Of a DNA stretch of 64,000 bases, positions 21,005 through 30,119 are shown in pieces. The notes beneath the pieces are model-generated. The model was not told the DNA's origin and did not search any database. It saw only the letters and a list, made by a program, of their open reading frames with translations. Source of the stretch: Serratia sarumanii (GTDB taxonomy: Bacteria > Pseudomonadota > Gammaproteobacteria > Enterobacterales > Enterobacteriaceae). How positions within the stretch are numbered: position 1 is the first letter of the stretch; each line of letters opens with the position of its first letter. Position numbers and translations under genes: made by a program. Location of the stretch: positions 124,001-188,000 of the forward strand of contig NZ_CP124750.1 of NCBI RefSeq assembly GCF_029962605.1, written 5' to 3'.

Positions 21005-21713
21005 GCCGCTGGTTTGGGAGAGCGACTTCTTCCAATTAGAGAGCGCCAAATTACATTTCGATAGCTCGGCGGCACCCGTAGCCGAGGCTGATTTGGATGC
21101 CTATGCGTTGGTGCAGGCCAAAATTCCCGCTTATCGCCTGGGATGGGCCGATGCGCTGTCGACGCTGGGATTCCGGCTGGTCGAAGGGGAAGTGGATCTG
21201 GTGGTGAACGTTGCGCCTGAAAGCGCGACGGCCGATGCCGCTTTGGCGGTTGCGGTGCGTCAGGCCGTTCCCGAGGACATCCCGTCATTGCGCGCTGCCG
21301 CCGGTGAGGTGTTCGCTGCCAGCCGATTTCGCGCCCCGTGGTACGATCGCGCCGATAGCGGGCGATTCTATGCGGCCTGGATCGAAAAAGCGGTGCAGGG
21401 CACCTTTGATCATCAATGCTTGCTGGTGCTGGATAGCCAGGGGCAACCCGAAGGCTTTGTCAGCCTGCGTGACATTGGCGGCCAGGAAATGCGCATTGGC
21501 CTGTTGGCGGCGTTCCCCGGCGCATCCGGCCGGGGCGTGGGCGCCAGGCTGATGACGGCGGCGATCGCCGAATGTCGGCAGCAGGGGATGCAGCGCCTGC
21601 GGGTTGCGACCCAGGTGGGCAATATCGCCGCATTACGACTCTATCAACGACAGGGTGCCGTGATTGAAAGCACCGCGTACTGGTTATACAGAGGTAGACA
21701 TGATTCCATTTAA
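20982..21713 (+). CDS. wecD: WecD, dTDP-4-amino-4,6-dideoxygalactose N-acetyltransferase
   Basis: A 243-residue GNAT enzyme that transfers acetyl from acetyl-CoA to dTDP-Fuc4N, giving dTDP-Fuc4NAc. The acetyl-CoA motif region is [19 protein letters not shown] (about 169-187), followed by [20 protein letters not shown]. The N-terminal half is a variable sugar-binding domain. It is somewhat longer than my memory of E. coli WecD (224), mainly from small insertions. It overlaps rffH by 23 bases and wecE by 14, so it is firmly inside the operon. Confidence 0.93.
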   Translation: MRVHASIEPLVWESDFFQLESAKLHFDSSAAPVAEADLDAYALVQAKIPAYRLGWADALSTLGFRLVEGEVDLVVNVAPESATADAALAVAVRQAVPEDIPSLRAAAGEVFAASRFRAPWYDRADSGRFYAAWIEKAVQGTFDHQCLLVLDSQGQPEGFVSLRDIGGQEMRIGLLAAFPGASGRGVGARLMTAAIAECRQQGMQRLRVATQVGNIAALRLYQRQGAVIESTAYWLYRGRHDSI

Positions 21714-22830
21714 CGCTCCACCGGTTGTTGGCACTGAACTGGAATATATGCAGGCTGCCATGGGCAGCGGCAAATTGTGCGGCGACGGCGGTTTCACCCG
21801 CCGCTGCCAGCAGTGGATGGAACAGCGTTTCGGCAGCGCGAAAGTGTTGTTGACGCCTTCCTGCACCGCGTCGTTGGAAATGGCCGCCATTCTGCTGGAT
21901 ATCCAGCCGGATGACGAAGTGATCATGCCAAGCTTTACCTTCGTTTCCACCGCCAACGCCTTTGTGCTGCGCGGCGCCAAAGTGGTGTTCGTCGACCTGC
22001 GTCCAGACACCATGAACATAGACGAAACCAAAATCGAAGCGGCGATCACCGATAAAACCCGCGCGATTGTGCCGGTGCACTATGCCGGCGTGGCCTGCGA
22101 GATGGATACCATCATGGCGCTGGCGAAGAAATATAACCTGTTCGTGGTGGAAGATGCCGCGCAGGGCGTGATGTCGACCTACAAAGGCAAGGCATTGGGC
22201 ACCATTGGCCATATCGGCTGCTTCAGCTTCCATGAAACCAAAAACTACACCGCCGGCGGCGAAGGCGGCGCGACGCTGGTGAACGATCCGGCCCTGATCG
22301 ATCGGGCGGAAGTCATCCGCGAAAAAGGCACCAACCGCAGCCAGTTCTTCCGTGGCCAGGTCGACAAATATACCTGGCGCGACATCGGTTCCAGCTATCT
22401 GATGTCCGACCTGCAGGCCGCCTACCTGTGGGGCCAGCTGGAAGTGGCGGAGCGCATCAACCAGCGCCGTTTGGCTCTGTGGCAGAATTACTACGACAGC
22501 TTCCTGCCGTTGACCCGGTCAGGCCGCATCGAACTGCCGGTCATCCCGGCCGACTGCGTGCATAACGCGCACATGTTCTATATCAAGTTGCGCGATATCG
22601 AAGAGCGCACGGCCTTTATCGACTACCTGAAGGAAGCCGAAATCATGGCGGTGTTCCACTATATCCCGCTGCATGATTGCCCGGCCGGCGAACGCTTTGG
22701 CCGCTTTGCCGGCGAAGATCGTTACACCACGCAGGAAAGCGCGCGCCTGGTGCGCTTGCCGCTGTTCTACAATATGTCTGATGTCAATCAGCGTACGGTA
22801 ATCAATACCATCCTGAGTTTCTTTGCCTGA
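21700..22830 (+). CDS. wecE: WecE, dTDP-4-amino-4,6-dideoxygalactose transaminase
   Basis: A 376-residue PLP enzyme of the DegT/DnrJ/EryC1 family that aminates dTDP-4-keto-6-deoxyglucose with glutamate to give dTDP-Fuc4N. Seen: MPSFTFVSTANAF (PLP phosphate contact), VPVHYAGVACEM, VVEDAAQGV (Asp and Gln pair with the cofactor ring), and FSFHETKNYTAGGEGG, where the Lys near residue 181 forms the Schiff base. The start ATG at 21700 lies in the end of wecD with GAGG 5 bases upstream; a longer frame to 21664 is not supported. Confidence 0.97.
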   Translation: MIPFNAPPVVGTELEYMQAAMGSGKLCGDGGFTRRCQQWMEQRFGSAKVLLTPSCTASLEMAAILLDIQPDDEVIMPSFTFVSTANAFVLRGAKVVFVDLRPDTMNIDETKIEAAITDKTRAIVPVHYAGVACEMDTIMALAKKYNLFVVEDAAQGVMSTYKGKALGTIGHIGCFSFHETKNYTAGGEGGATLVNDPALIDRAEVIREKGTNRSQFFRGQVDKYTWRDIGSSYLMSDLQAAYLWGQLEVAERINQRRLALWQNYYDSFLPLTRSGRIELPVIPADCVHNAHMFYIKLRDIEERTAFIDYLKEAEIMAVFHYIPLHDCPAGERFGRFAGEDRYTTQESARLVRLPLFYNMSDVNQRTVINTILSFFA

Positions 22831-22831
22831 T

Positions 22832-24082
22832 ATGTCGTTGGCAAAAGCATCGATATGGACCGCTGGCTCCACGCTGATCAAAATCGGCGTGGGGCTGTTG
22901 GTGGTGAAACTGCTGGCGGTGGCGTTTGGCCCCAGCGGGGTGGGGCAGGCGGGTAACTTCCGCCAGTTGATTACCGTGCTGGGCGTGCTGTCCGGCGCGG
23001 GCATTTTTAACGGTATCACCAAATACGTGGCGGAGTACCACCAGGATCCGCAGCGTCTGCGTCTGGCGGTGGGCACCGCGTCGAGCATCGTGCTGGGCTT
23101 TTCGACCTTGCTGGCGCTGGTGTTTCTGTTCGCCGCCGAACCGATCAGCATCGGGCTGTTCGGGCATGCCGATTACGTCGATGTGGTGCGCGCCGTCGCT
23201 TTCATTCAGATGGGCATCGCCTACGCCAACCTGTTTATGGCGGTGCTGAAAGGCTATCGCGACGCGATGGGCAATGCGCTGGCGGTGATCGGCGGCAGCC
23301 TGCTCGGCGTGGTGGCTTATTACCTGTGCTTCAAGCTGGGCGGTTATGAAGGCGCGTTGGCGGGGCTGGCGCTGGTGCCGGCGTTGGTGGTGCTGCCGGC
23401 CGGGCTGATGCTGTGGCGGCGCAAAACGCTGCCGTTGCGCTACCTGGCGCCGCGCTGGGACAAACTCGTGGCCGGCAACCTCGGCAAGTTCACCGTCATG
23501 GCGCTGATCACTTCGGTGACGCTGCCGGTGGCCTATGTGATGATGCGTAACCTGTTGGCCGCGCATTACGGTTGGGATGAAGTGGGGATCTGGCAGGGCG
23601 TCAGCAGCATTTCCGATGCCTATCTGCAGTTCATCACCGCCTCGTTTACCGTCTATCTGCTGCCGACGCTGTCGCGGCTGACGGACAAGGGCGCCATCTC
23701 GCGGGAGATCGTGCGCTCGTTGAAATTCGTGCTGCCGGCGGTAGCGGCGGCGAGCTTTACGGTGTGGCTGCTGCGTGATTTCGCCATCTGGCTGCTGTTC
23801 TCGGATAAATTCGTCGCCATGCGCGATCTGTTTGCCTGGCAGCTGGTGGGCGACGTGCTGAAAGTCGGGGCTTATGTGTTCGGCTATCTGGTGATCGCCA
23901 AAGCGTCGCTGCGCTTCTATATCCTGACGGAAGTCAGCCAGTTTCTGCTGCTGACGCTGTTCTCGCACTGGCTGATCCCGCTGCACGGCGCGCTGGGGGC
24001 GGCTCAGGCCTATATGGCAACCTACATCGTGTATTTCGCGCTCTGTAGCTGCGTATTTCTTATCTATCGTAGACGAGTATGA
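22832..24082 (+). CDS. wzxE: WzxE, lipid III (ECA) flippase
   Basis: A 416-residue MATE/MOP-like membrane protein, the same length as in E. coli, that moves undecaprenyl-PP-trisaccharide (lipid III) to the periplasmic face. About twelve hydrophobic helices can be traced from residue 8 to the C-terminus. [19 protein letters not shown] at the start and [19 protein letters not shown] in the middle are family-typical. The ATG at 22832 overlaps no coding base but follows the wecE stop by one base. It ends over the wecF start (ATGA). Confidence 0.95.
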   Translation: MSLAKASIWTAGSTLIKIGVGLLVVKLLAVAFGPSGVGQAGNFRQLITVLGVLSGAGIFNGITKYVAEYHQDPQRLRLAVGTASSIVLGFSTLLALVFLFAAEPISIGLFGHADYVDVVRAVAFIQMGIAYANLFMAVLKGYRDAMGNALAVIGGSLLGVVAYYLCFKLGGYEGALAGLALVPALVVLPAGLMLWRRKTLPLRYLAPRWDKLVAGNLGKFTVMALITSVTLPVAYVMMRNLLAAHYGWDEVGIWQGVSSISDAYLQFITASFTVYLLPTLSRLTDKGAISREIVRSLKFVLPAVAAASFTVWLLRDFAIWLLFSDKFVAMRDLFAWQLVGDVLKVGAYVFGYLVIAKASLRFYILTEVSQFLLLTLFSHWLIPLHGALGAAQAYMATYIVYFALCSCVFLIYRRRV

Positions 24083-25164
24083 CCACACTGATTCACGTTC
24101 TGGGATCCGATATCCCGCATCATAACCAGACGGTGCTGCGCTTCTTCAACGACGTGCTGGCGCCGCGTTTGCCGGCTGAGCAGACGCGGCATTTTATGGT
24201 GGCGGCCAAGGATGTGGCGGCACTGGGTGATTTCCCCGCCCTGAACATTGAGCCCTACGCAGACAAGAAAAGCCTGGCGGCGGCGGTCATCGCGCGCGCT
24301 CAGGCCGATCGCGATGCGCGCTTCTTCCTGCACGGCCAGTTCAATCCGGGGCTGTGGCTGGCGCTGCTGAGCGGCAAGATCAAGGCGCGTCAGGTCAGTT
24401 GGCATATTTGGGGCGCCGATCTGTATGAAGACGCCACCAGCTGGAAATTCCGGCTGTTCTATCTGCTGCGCCGCATTGCGCAGGGGCGAGTAGGGAACGT
24501 GTTTGCTACCCGCGGCGACGTGATCCACTACCAGCAGCGCCATGCGCGGGTGCCGGCCTCGCTGCTGTACTTCCCGACCCGCATGGATCCGGCGCTGACC
24601 GACGTTCACGTCGAGAAAAACCTGGCCGGGCCGATGACGATTCTGGTGGGTAACTCCGGCGATCGCAGCAATCGGCATATCGAAGCGCTGCAGGCGATTC
24701 ATCAGCAGTTCGGCGCCGACGTGCGCGTGATCCTGCCGATGGGTTATCCGGGCAATAACGATACCTACATCGAGCAGGTGCGCGCCGCCGGGTTGCCGCT
24801 GTTCGGCGAGAAAAACCTGCAGCTGCTCACGCAGCAGGTGGCGTTTGAGGATTATCTCAATATTCTGCGCGCTTGCGATCTCGGCTATTTCATTTTCAAT
24901 CGCCAGCAGGGGATTGGCACCTTGTGCCTGCTGATTCAGTTCGGCGTGCCTTTCGTGCTCAGCCGGCAAAACCCGTTCTGGCAGGATTTGGCGGAACAGC
25001 ATCTGCCGGTGCTGTTCTACGGCGATTCGCTGGACGAGGCGGTGGTGCGTGAAGCGCAGCGTCAGCTGGCGGCGGTGGATAAACAGGCGATCGCCTTCTT
25101 CAATCCGAACTATGTCGACGGTTGGCAGCAAGCCCTGGCGTTGGCGGCGGGAGAGCACTCATGA
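24079..25164 (+). CDS. wecF: WecF, dTDP-Fuc4NAc:lipid II Fuc4NAc transferase
   Basis: A 361-residue glycosyltransferase (GT56) that adds the third sugar of the ECA repeat, forming lipid III on the inner face of the inner membrane. Seen: [19 protein letters not shown] near the start, [12 protein letters not shown] (about residues 112-123), [11 protein letters not shown] (about 191-201), and [17 protein letters not shown] (about 272-288). There are no membrane helices; it is probably peripheral. The start overlaps the wzxE stop and the stop overlaps the wzyE start, both as ATGA. Confidence 0.95.
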   Translation: MTTLIHVLGSDIPHHNQTVLRFFNDVLAPRLPAEQTRHFMVAAKDVAALGDFPALNIEPYADKKSLAAAVIARAQADRDARFFLHGQFNPGLWLALLSGKIKARQVSWHIWGADLYEDATSWKFRLFYLLRRIAQGRVGNVFATRGDVIHYQQRHARVPASLLYFPTRMDPALTDVHVEKNLAGPMTILVGNSGDRSNRHIEALQAIHQQFGADVRVILPMGYPGNNDTYIEQVRAAGLPLFGEKNLQLLTQQVAFEDYLNILRACDLGYFIFNRQQGIGTLCLLIQFGVPFVLSRQNPFWQDLAEQHLPVLFYGDSLDEAVVREAQRQLAAVDKQAIAFFNPNYVDGWQQALALAAGEHS

Positions 25165-26528
25165 CGTTGGCGCAATTCGGCGGCCTGTTCGTCGTCTATC
25201 TGGTCAGCCTGACGTTTATCCTGACGCTGACCTATCAGGAGTTTCGGCGCGTGCGCTTTAACTTCAACGTCTTCTTCTCGCTGCTGTATTTGCTGACGTT
25301 TTATTTCGGTTTTCCTTTGACCTGCCTGCTGGTGTTCCAGTTTGACGTCGAGGTAGTGCCGGTGGAGTTTCTGCTGTACGCCCTGCTGTCGGCGACGGCG
25401 TTTTACGCCATCTATTACGTTACCTACAAGACTCGGCTGCGCAAGCGCCGCACACAGCCGCGCGCTGCGCTGTTTACCATGAACCGGGTGGAAACCCATA
25501 TGACCTGGGTGCTGCTGGCGCTGGTGGCGATCGGTACCGTTGGGATCTTCTTCATGCAGAACGGCTTCCTGCTGTTCAAGCTCAATTCCTACAGCCAGAT
25601 CTTCTCAAGCGACGTGTCCGGTGTGGCGCTCAAGCGGTTCTTTTACTTCTTCATTCCGGCGATGCTGGTGGTCTATTTCCTGCGGCAGGATCTGCGCGCC
25701 TGGTTCTTGTTCCTGGTGGCGACGGTGGCGTTCGGCATTCTGACCTACGTGATCGTCGGCGGCACCCGCGCCAACATCATCATTGCCTTCGCGCTGTTCC
25801 TGTTTATCGGCATCGTGCGCGGCTGGATCACGCTGTGGATGCTGGCGGCGGCGGGCATATTCGGCGTGGTCGGTATGTTCTGGCTGGCGTTGAAGCGCTA
25901 CAGCCTGGACGTCAGCGGTGCGGAAGCGTTTTATACCTTCCTCTACCTGACCCGCGATACCTTCTCGCCGTGGGAAAACCTGGCGCTGCTGTTGCAAAAT
26001 TACGACAAGATCGATTTCCAGGGCCTGGCGCCGATCTTGCGTGATTTCTACGTCTTTATCCCTACCTGGCTCTGGCCCGGCCGGCCGGACGTGGTGCTGA
26101 ACTCGGCCAACTACTTCACCTGGGAAGTGCTGAACAACCACTCCGGGCTGGCGATTTCGCCGACGCTGATCGGTTCGCTGGTGGTGATGGGCGGCGCGCT
26201 GTTTATCCCGCTCGGCGCGATTCTGGTGGGCATGATCATCAAGTGGTTCGACTGGCTGTATGAGCTGGGCAAAACCGAGCCGAACCGCTATAAGGCGGCC
26301 ATTCTGCAGGGGTTCTGCTTCGGCGCGGTGTTCAACATGATCGTGTTGGCGCGGGAAGGGGTGGATTCATTCGTGTCGCGCGTGGTGTTCTTCTGCATTA
26401 TTTTCGGCGCCTGTCTGGTGCTGGCGAAGTTGCTGTATTGGCTGTTCGATACCGCCGGGCTGATCAAGGCCAGAGTGACGCGCACCCGCGCGCTGGCGTC
26501 GCCGCCTCGGGTCAACGGTCTTTTGTAA
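25161..26528 (+). CDS. wzyE: WzyE, ECA polysaccharide polymerase
   Basis: A 455-residue multispanning protein that joins ECA repeat units at the periplasmic face. It has ten or more hydrophobic segments. Conserved stretches include [52 protein letters not shown] (charged periplasmic loop) and [20 protein letters not shown]. The open frame begins 13 codons earlier, but the ATG at 25161 matches the family start, has GGGAG upstream and overlaps the wecF stop. The C-terminal cytoplasmic tail is Arg-rich. Confidence 0.94.
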   Translation: MTLAQFGGLFVVYLVSLTFILTLTYQEFRRVRFNFNVFFSLLYLLTFYFGFPLTCLLVFQFDVEVVPVEFLLYALLSATAFYAIYYVTYKTRLRKRRTQPRAALFTMNRVETHMTWVLLALVAIGTVGIFFMQNGFLLFKLNSYSQIFSSDVSGVALKRFFYFFIPAMLVVYFLRQDLRAWFLFLVATVAFGILTYVIVGGTRANIIIAFALFLFIGIVRGWITLWMLAAAGIFGVVGMFWLALKRYSLDVSGAEAFYTFLYLTRDTFSPWENLALLLQNYDKIDFQGLAPILRDFYVFIPTWLWPGRPDVVLNSANYFTWEVLNNHSGLAISPTLIGSLVVMGGALFIPLGAILVGMIIKWFDWLYELGKTEPNRYKAAILQGFCFGAVFNMIVLAREGVDSFVSRVVFFCIIFGACLVLAKLLYWLFDTAGLIKARVTRTRALASPPRVNGLL

Positions 26529-26542
26529 GGGTAATGAGAACG

Positions 26543-27283
26543 ATGGAAGCAAAGATTTCGGTGCCGCAGTATGAGCTGCGCGGTTTCAGCCTGTGGGGCT
26601 TTCGCGATATGGCGCACTGCATGGACTTTTTGTTCGACGGCGGCCGGGTAAAACAGGGCACGCTGGTGGCCATGAACGCGGAAAAGATCCTGAAGGCGGA
26701 AGAGGACCAGGCGCTGCATGCGTTGCTGGATGAGGCGGAGTACAAGTACGCAGACGGCATCAGCATGGTGCGCTCGATTCGCCGCAAATACCCGGCGGCG
26801 GACGTTTCGCGCGTTGCGGGCGCCGATCTGTGGGAAGCCTTGATGCAACGCGCCGGCCGTGAAGGCACGCCGGTCTTCCTGGTCGGCGGCAAGCCGGAGG
26901 TTTTGGCGGAAACCGAGCAAAAGCTGCGCAGCCAGTGGAATGTCAACCTGGTGGGCAGCCAGGACGGCTACTTCAAACCGGATCAGCGCGAGGCGCTGTT
27001 CGAGCGTATTCGTGCCAGCGGCGCCGCGATCGTGACGGTGGCGATGGGATCGCCGAAGCAGGAGATTCTGATGCGCGACTGCCGCAAGGTGCATCCGCAG
27101 GCGCTGTATATGGGCGTGGGCGGCACCTACGACGTCTTTACCGGCCATGTGAAGCGTGCGCCCAAGGTGTGGCAGAATCTCGGTCTGGAATGGCTCTACC
27201 GCCTGCTCAGCCAACCCAGCCGCATCGGCCGGCAGTTGAAGCTGTTGAAGTTTGTCGGCTACTATTACAGCGGCAAGATGTAA
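26543..27283 (+). CDS. wecG: WecG, UDP-ManNAcA transferase (lipid II synthesis)
   Basis: A 246-residue GT26 glycosyltransferase that adds ManNAcA to lipid I. Seen: [32 protein letters not shown] (about 68-83), [28 protein letters not shown] (about 164-176), and [12 protein letters not shown], all diagnostic of the WecG/TagA family. Two in-frame ATGs are possible, at 26534 and 26543. AAGGG at 26527-26531 is too close to the first, and the second gives exactly the E. coli length, so 26543 is chosen. It is the last gene of the ECA cluster. Confidence 0.95.
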   Translation: MEAKISVPQYELRGFSLWGFRDMAHCMDFLFDGGRVKQGTLVAMNAEKILKAEEDQALHALLDEAEYKYADGISMVRSIRRKYPAADVSRVAGADLWEALMQRAGREGTPVFLVGGKPEVLAETEQKLRSQWNVNLVGSQDGYFKPDQREALFERIRASGAAIVTVAMGSPKQEILMRDCRKVHPQALYMGVGGTYDVFTGHVKRAPKVWQNLGLEWLYRLLSQPSRIGRQLKLLKFVGYYYSGKM

Positions 27284-27648
27284 CCCCTCATCCGGGGCGG
27301 AAAGTGCTGTTCCGCTCCGGTCTGCTGTACCAATAATCTGCTTTTGCGCGTTTCTCCCGCATATCTATAACCCTCGGCCCTAAACGTCGTCGCATTTATT
27401 CCATAAAGTTTTAAATTGCGGTTTGCTTATAGCGGCGAAATGCGAAACGATACCGCCCGGAAATTATCCCTGGCCGCTGAAGCTTGATGCGACAGCGCTG
27501 AACGATGTCCTTCTCACGGTCACTTCGCTCCGACAACCCGTTGATGCCAATCCGATCGGCAGGGGATGATTTATTCTTTTAATAATGACAATAACGACCG
27601 GCAGCGGCCGGCAGGCAAACACGACCCGAGAAAAATTATTGAGGATTT
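27284..27648 (+). other. ECA-thrP intergenic region
   Basis: About 365 bases with no gene. It begins with an 11-bp hairpin (27292-27302 with 27310-27320, one G:T pair, no T run) that probably ends the ECA transcript. The rest holds AT-rich stretches and, just before the GAGG ribosome site of thrP, a CA-rich patch (27605-27635). In E. coli the yifK leader is a target of the sRNA GcvB, which prefers CA-rich sequence; whether that holds here is inference. Confidence 0.5.
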
Positions 27649-29052
27649 ATGGCACACAAAGATAAACCGCAAGGGCTACACCGGGGCCTTGAGGCCCGGC
27701 ATATCGAGCTTATCGCTCTGGGGGGCACCATCGGTGTCGGCCTGTTTATGGGCTCGGCCAGTACGCTGAAATGGGCGGGGCCGTCGGTGCTGCTGGCTTA
27801 CATCATCGCCGGACTGTTCGTGTTCTTCATTATGCGTTCGATGGGGGAAATGTTGTTCCTCGAGCCGGTCGCCGGGTCATTTGCCGTTTACGCGCATAAG
27901 TACATGAATCCCTACTTCGGTTATCTGACCGCCTGGGGCTACTGGTTTATGTGGATTGCCGTCGGCATTTCTGAAATCACCGCCATCGGGGTGTATGTGC
28001 AGTTCTGGTTCCCGGAAATACCGCAGTGGGTGCCGGCGCTGATCGCCGTGGCGATGGTCGCGTTGGCCAACCTGGCGGCGGTGCGCCTGTACGGTGAGCT
28101 GGAGTTCTGGTTCGCCATGATCAAGGTCACCACCATCATCGTGATGATTCTGGTGGGGCTGGGGGTGATCTTCTTCGGCTTCGGCAACGGCGGTGAACCT
28201 ATCGGTTTCGCCAATTTGACGGCGCACGGCGGTTTCTTTGCCGGCGGCTGGAAAGGCTTCCTGTTTGCGCTGTGCATCGTGGTGGCATCCTATCAGGGGG
28301 TTGAACTGGTGGGCATCACCGCCGGGGAAGCCAAGAACCCGCAGGTGACGCTGAAACGCGCGATCAACAATATCCTTTGGCGCATCCTGATCTTCTATGT
28401 CGGTGCGATCTTCGTCATTGTCACCATCTTCCCGTGGAACGGCATCGGCACCACCGGCAGCCCGTTCGTGCTGACCTTCGCCAAGATCGGCATCGTTGCC
28501 GCCGCCGGCATCATCAACTTCGTGGTGTTGACCGCCGCGCTCTCCGGTTGCAACAGCGGCATGTACAGCGGCGGCCGCATGCTGTACGCCCTGGCCAAGA
28601 ACCGCCAACTGCCGGCGGCGTTGACCAAGCTTTCCGCCAGCGGCGTGCCGGTGAACTGCATCGCCGTCACCATCGGCTGCCTGTTGGTGGGCTCCGCGCT
28701 GAACTACATCATCCCGAATCCGGAGCAGGTGTTCGTTTATGTCTACAGCGCGAGCGTGCTGCCGGGCATGGTGCCGTGGTTCGTGGTGCTGATAAGCCAG
28801 CTCTATTTCCGCCGCGCCCATAAGGAAGCGATCAAAAACCACAGCTTTAAGTCGATCATGTTCCCGTATGTGAACTATCTGACCATCGCTTTTCTGGTTT
28901 GCGTGCTGGTCGGCATGGGAATCAACCCGGATACGCGCATTTCCCTGCTGGTCGGGGCGATTTTCTTAGCCGGTGTCAGCCTGTGCTACTTCGCTTTCGG
29001 CATGCACAAGAAACATCATCCGGTTGAAAATCGGGTAGAAACGCGCCAATAA
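27649..29052 (+). CDS. thrP: ThrP/YifK, threonine/serine:H+ symporter (AAT family)
   Basis: A 467-residue amino acid permease of the APC superfamily with twelve hydrophobic helices. Seen: [20 protein letters not shown] (helix 1 substrate loop, about residues 18-37), [20 protein letters not shown] (helix 6 region, about 206-225) and [24 protein letters not shown] (about 300-323). Identity as YifK, recently assigned as threonine/serine transporter ThrP in E. coli, rests on high similarity and on position between wecG and the argX tRNA operon. A different amino acid specificity cannot be excluded from sequence. Confidence 0.9.
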   Translation: MAHKDKPQGLHRGLEARHIELIALGGTIGVGLFMGSASTLKWAGPSVLLAYIIAGLFVFFIMRSMGEMLFLEPVAGSFAVYAHKYMNPYFGYLTAWGYWFMWIAVGISEITAIGVYVQFWFPEIPQWVPALIAVAMVALANLAAVRLYGELEFWFAMIKVTTIIVMILVGLGVIFFGFGNGGEPIGFANLTAHGGFFAGGWKGFLFALCIVVASYQGVELVGITAGEAKNPQVTLKRAINNILWRILIFYVGAIFVIVTIFPWNGIGTTGSPFVLTFAKIGIVAAAGIINFVVLTAALSGCNSGMYSGGRMLYALAKNRQLPAALTKLSASGVPVNCIAVTIGCLLVGSALNYIIPNPEQVFVYVYSASVLPGMVPWFVVLISQLYFRRAHKEAIKNHSFKSIMFPYVNYLTIAFLVCVLVGMGINPDTRISLLVGAIFLAGVSLCYFAFGMHKKHHPVENRVETRQ

Positions 29053-29137
29053 ACGGCGAAAAGGGGCTACGGAGTGCGCTTTTGTGCGCGGGAGTGAGCA
29101 AAGCGTAATCAAACGCAACATTTCTGCGAAAAAGCAC

Positions 29138-29166
29138 TAGACAGGATTGGCGTAAATCCGTAGTAT
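29138..29166 (+). promoter_or_regulatory. tRNA operon promoter
   Basis: TAGACA (29138-29143), a 17-base spacer and TAGTAT (29161-29166), followed directly by the GC-rich discriminator CCCCTCCCG, the kind seen at stringently controlled stable-RNA promoters. The first tRNA starts 21 bases after the -10 box. Confidence 0.6.
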
Positions 29167-29187
29167 CCCCTCCCGCAACGGCGCTAC

Positions 29188-29264
<77 letters not shown>

Positions 29265-29322
29265 TTAAGTTTGTGCGCAGGAGCTGCGGTGGTATATTAC
29301 CGCGTGAGTAAGAAGTAGTAAT

Positions 29323-29399
29323 GGTGGCTATAGCTCAGTTGGTAGAGCCCTGGATTGTGATTCCAGTTGTCGTGGGTTCGAGTCCCATTAGCCACCCCA
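29323..29399 (+). tRNA. hisR: tRNA-His (GTG)
   Basis: Acceptor GTGGCTA pairs with TAGCCAC, and the additional G at 29323 (position -1) faces discriminator C, a histidine tRNA hallmark. The anticodon loop ATTGTGATT reads GTG. CCA is encoded at 29397-29399. It lies 58 bases after the Arg tRNA, in the same transcript. Confidence 0.97.
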
Positions 29400-29440
29400 C
29401 TTCCTGATGAAGTGACGATTTAGCAGTATTTTGTGACAGT

Positions 29441-29527
29441 GCGAAGGTGGCGGAATTGGTAGACGCGCTAGCTTCAGGTGTTAGTGTTCTTACGGACGTG
29501 AGGGTTCAAGTCCCTCTCTTCGCACCA
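29441..29527 (+). tRNA. leuT: tRNA-Leu (CAG)
   Basis: An 87-base class II tRNA with a long variable arm (TGTTCTTACGGACG region). Acceptor GCGAAGG pairs with TCTTCGC (one G:T pair), the anticodon loop CTTCAGGTG reads CAG, the T arm is GGTTCAAGTCC, and CCA is encoded. Confidence 0.96.
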
Positions 29528-29601
29528 CGCAAAATATCTGATAAATATAAGATTTATATGGACAATGGTCTGATAAATCGGGTAGTATGAGCAATACAAA
29601 T

Positions 29602-29678
29602 CGGCGAGTAGCGCAGCTTGGTAGCGCAACTGGTTTGGGACCAGTGGGTCGGAGGTTCGAATCCTCTCTCGCCGACCA
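29602..29678 (+). tRNA. proM: tRNA-Pro (TGG)
   Basis: A 77-base cloverleaf: acceptor CGGCGAG pairs with CTCGCCG, the anticodon loop TTTGGGA reads TGG, the T arm is GAGGTTCGAATCCTC, and CCA is encoded. It is the last gene of the tRNA operon, followed after 12 bases by a strong terminator. Confidence 0.97.
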
Positions 29679-29690
29679 CTTTCAAAAAAA

Positions 29691-29711
29691 CCGACGCAAG
29701 TCGGTTTTTTT
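29691..29711 (+). terminator. rho-independent terminator of the tRNA operon
   Basis: CCGAC (29691-29695), loop GCAA, GTCGG (29700-29704), then seven T (29705-29711). The A run before the stem makes it readable in both directions. Confidence 0.88.
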
Positions 29712-29736
29712 ACGCCTGCAGTTTATGAGGATGAGT

Positions 29737-29760
29737 ACCTCCGCAGGAGGTTCGAACCTC
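29737..29760 (+). repeat. T-arm-like palindrome downstream of tRNA-Pro
   Basis: ACCTCC-GCA-GGAGGT (29737-29751) overlaps a perfect 14-base palindrome GAGGTTCGAACCTC (29747-29760). The sequence GGAGGTTCGAA is shared with the T arm of the tRNA-Pro gene 90 bases upstream. It may be a partial tRNA 3' duplicate, a processing signal or an old attachment-site remnant; the sequence does not decide. Confidence 0.45.
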
Positions 29761-29780
29761 GCGAAGCGAGACGAAGGTAG

Positions 29781-29807
29781 GCCCGTGCAGCAATGCGCGG
29801 GCTTTTT
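29781..29807 (+). terminator. second rho-independent terminator after the tRNA operon
   Basis: GCCCGTGC (29781-29788) pairs with GCGCGGGC (29795-29802; one T:G pair) around AGCAAT, then TTTTT (29803-29807). It lies behind the T-arm-like palindrome, so that stretch could be transcribed as part of a longer operon tail. Confidence 0.75.
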
Positions 29808-29847
29808 GCGTATCTAAGGATGGGCACTTTGTCTCTGTCGGCAAGCG

Positions 29848-29865
29848 TGTTGGTTTTCAGCGACA
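29848..29865 (+). promoter_or_regulatory. GlrR-like activator site 1 (TGTT-N10-GACA)
   Basis: It matches the published GlrR (YfhA) box TGTC-N10-GACA except for one base (TGTT for TGTC). It lies about 255 bases upstream of the expected glmZ start. Its GACA half forms a 9-bp hairpin with the TGTC half of site 2 (29861-29869 with 29876-29884). Confidence 0.5.
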
Positions 29866-29879
29866 GCGCCATCCAGCGC

Positions 29880-29897
29880 TGTCGTCAGGTTGAGACA
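29880..29897 (+). promoter_or_regulatory. GlrR-like activator site 2 (TGTC-N10-GACA, perfect)
   Basis: TGTC at 29880-29883, ten bases, GACA at 29894-29897: an exact match to the box bound by the two-component activator GlrR upstream of glmY/glmZ in enterobacteria. Confidence 0.65.
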
Positions 29898-29942
29898 AAT
29901 AATTGATTGATTTAAAAAGATAAAATGGGCTTTGGCTTAAGT

Positions 29943-29960
29943 CGTCGTTTTGAGGCGACA
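29943..29960 (+). promoter_or_regulatory. GlrR-like activator site 3 (CGTC-N10-GACA)
   Basis: CGTC at 29943-29946 and GACA at 29957-29960 with a ten-base spacer, one mismatch to the GlrR box. It is the site nearest to the promoter. Confidence 0.5.
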
Positions 29961-30040
29961 TTCTTATTACGGCTGCTGGTATGGAATGCCAGAGAGTGGC
30001 ATATAACAGTAAAGACAGGGTTAAATTAAAAATTAATATA

Positions 30041-30053
30041 TTTCAATGCATTG
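30041..30053 (+). promoter_or_regulatory. IHF-like site between GlrR sites and promoter
   Basis: TTTCAATGCATTG fits WATCAANNNNTTR with one mismatch and sits beside an AT-rich stretch (30021-30040). Bending here would bring bound GlrR to sigma54 polymerase, as is usual for such promoters. Confidence 0.45.
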
Positions 30054-30092
30054 AGACCCGTTTTTTATTGGGAATGGCCTCAGCCTTAAAGT

Positions 30093-30108
30093 TGGCACGC
30101 CAAGTGCA
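30093..30108 (+). promoter_or_regulatory. sigma54 (-24/-12) promoter of glmZ
   Basis: TGGCACG-N4-GTGCA matches TGGCACG-N4-TTGCA at all but one of the conserved bases, with the correct 10-base distance between GG and GC. The expected start, about 12 bases after the GC, falls on G30120, where the glmZ-like sequence begins. A sigma70 -10-like TATCAA (30110-30115) overlaps, but there is no matching -35. Confidence 0.8.
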
Positions 30109-30119
30109 ATATCAATAGC

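Larger units (their letters stand above)
29679..30119 (+). other. proM-glmZ intergenic control region
   Basis: No coding sequence is visible. The first 130 bases hold two terminators and the T-arm-like palindrome. The remainder, from about 29828, is an upstream control region for glmZ: three GlrR-like sites, an AT-rich stretch with an IHF-like site, and a sigma54-type promoter. The aslB/aslA genes that separate proM and glmZ in E. coli are missing here. Confidence 0.7.

Noticed and set aside
27566..27769. A 67-residue frame overlapping the start of thrP
   Set aside because: Out of frame with thrP, whose own start has a good ribosome site; no protein features.
29587..29817. A 76-residue frame starting before and running through tRNA-Pro
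   Set aside because: It reads through a certain tRNA gene and its terminator, so it cannot be a gene.
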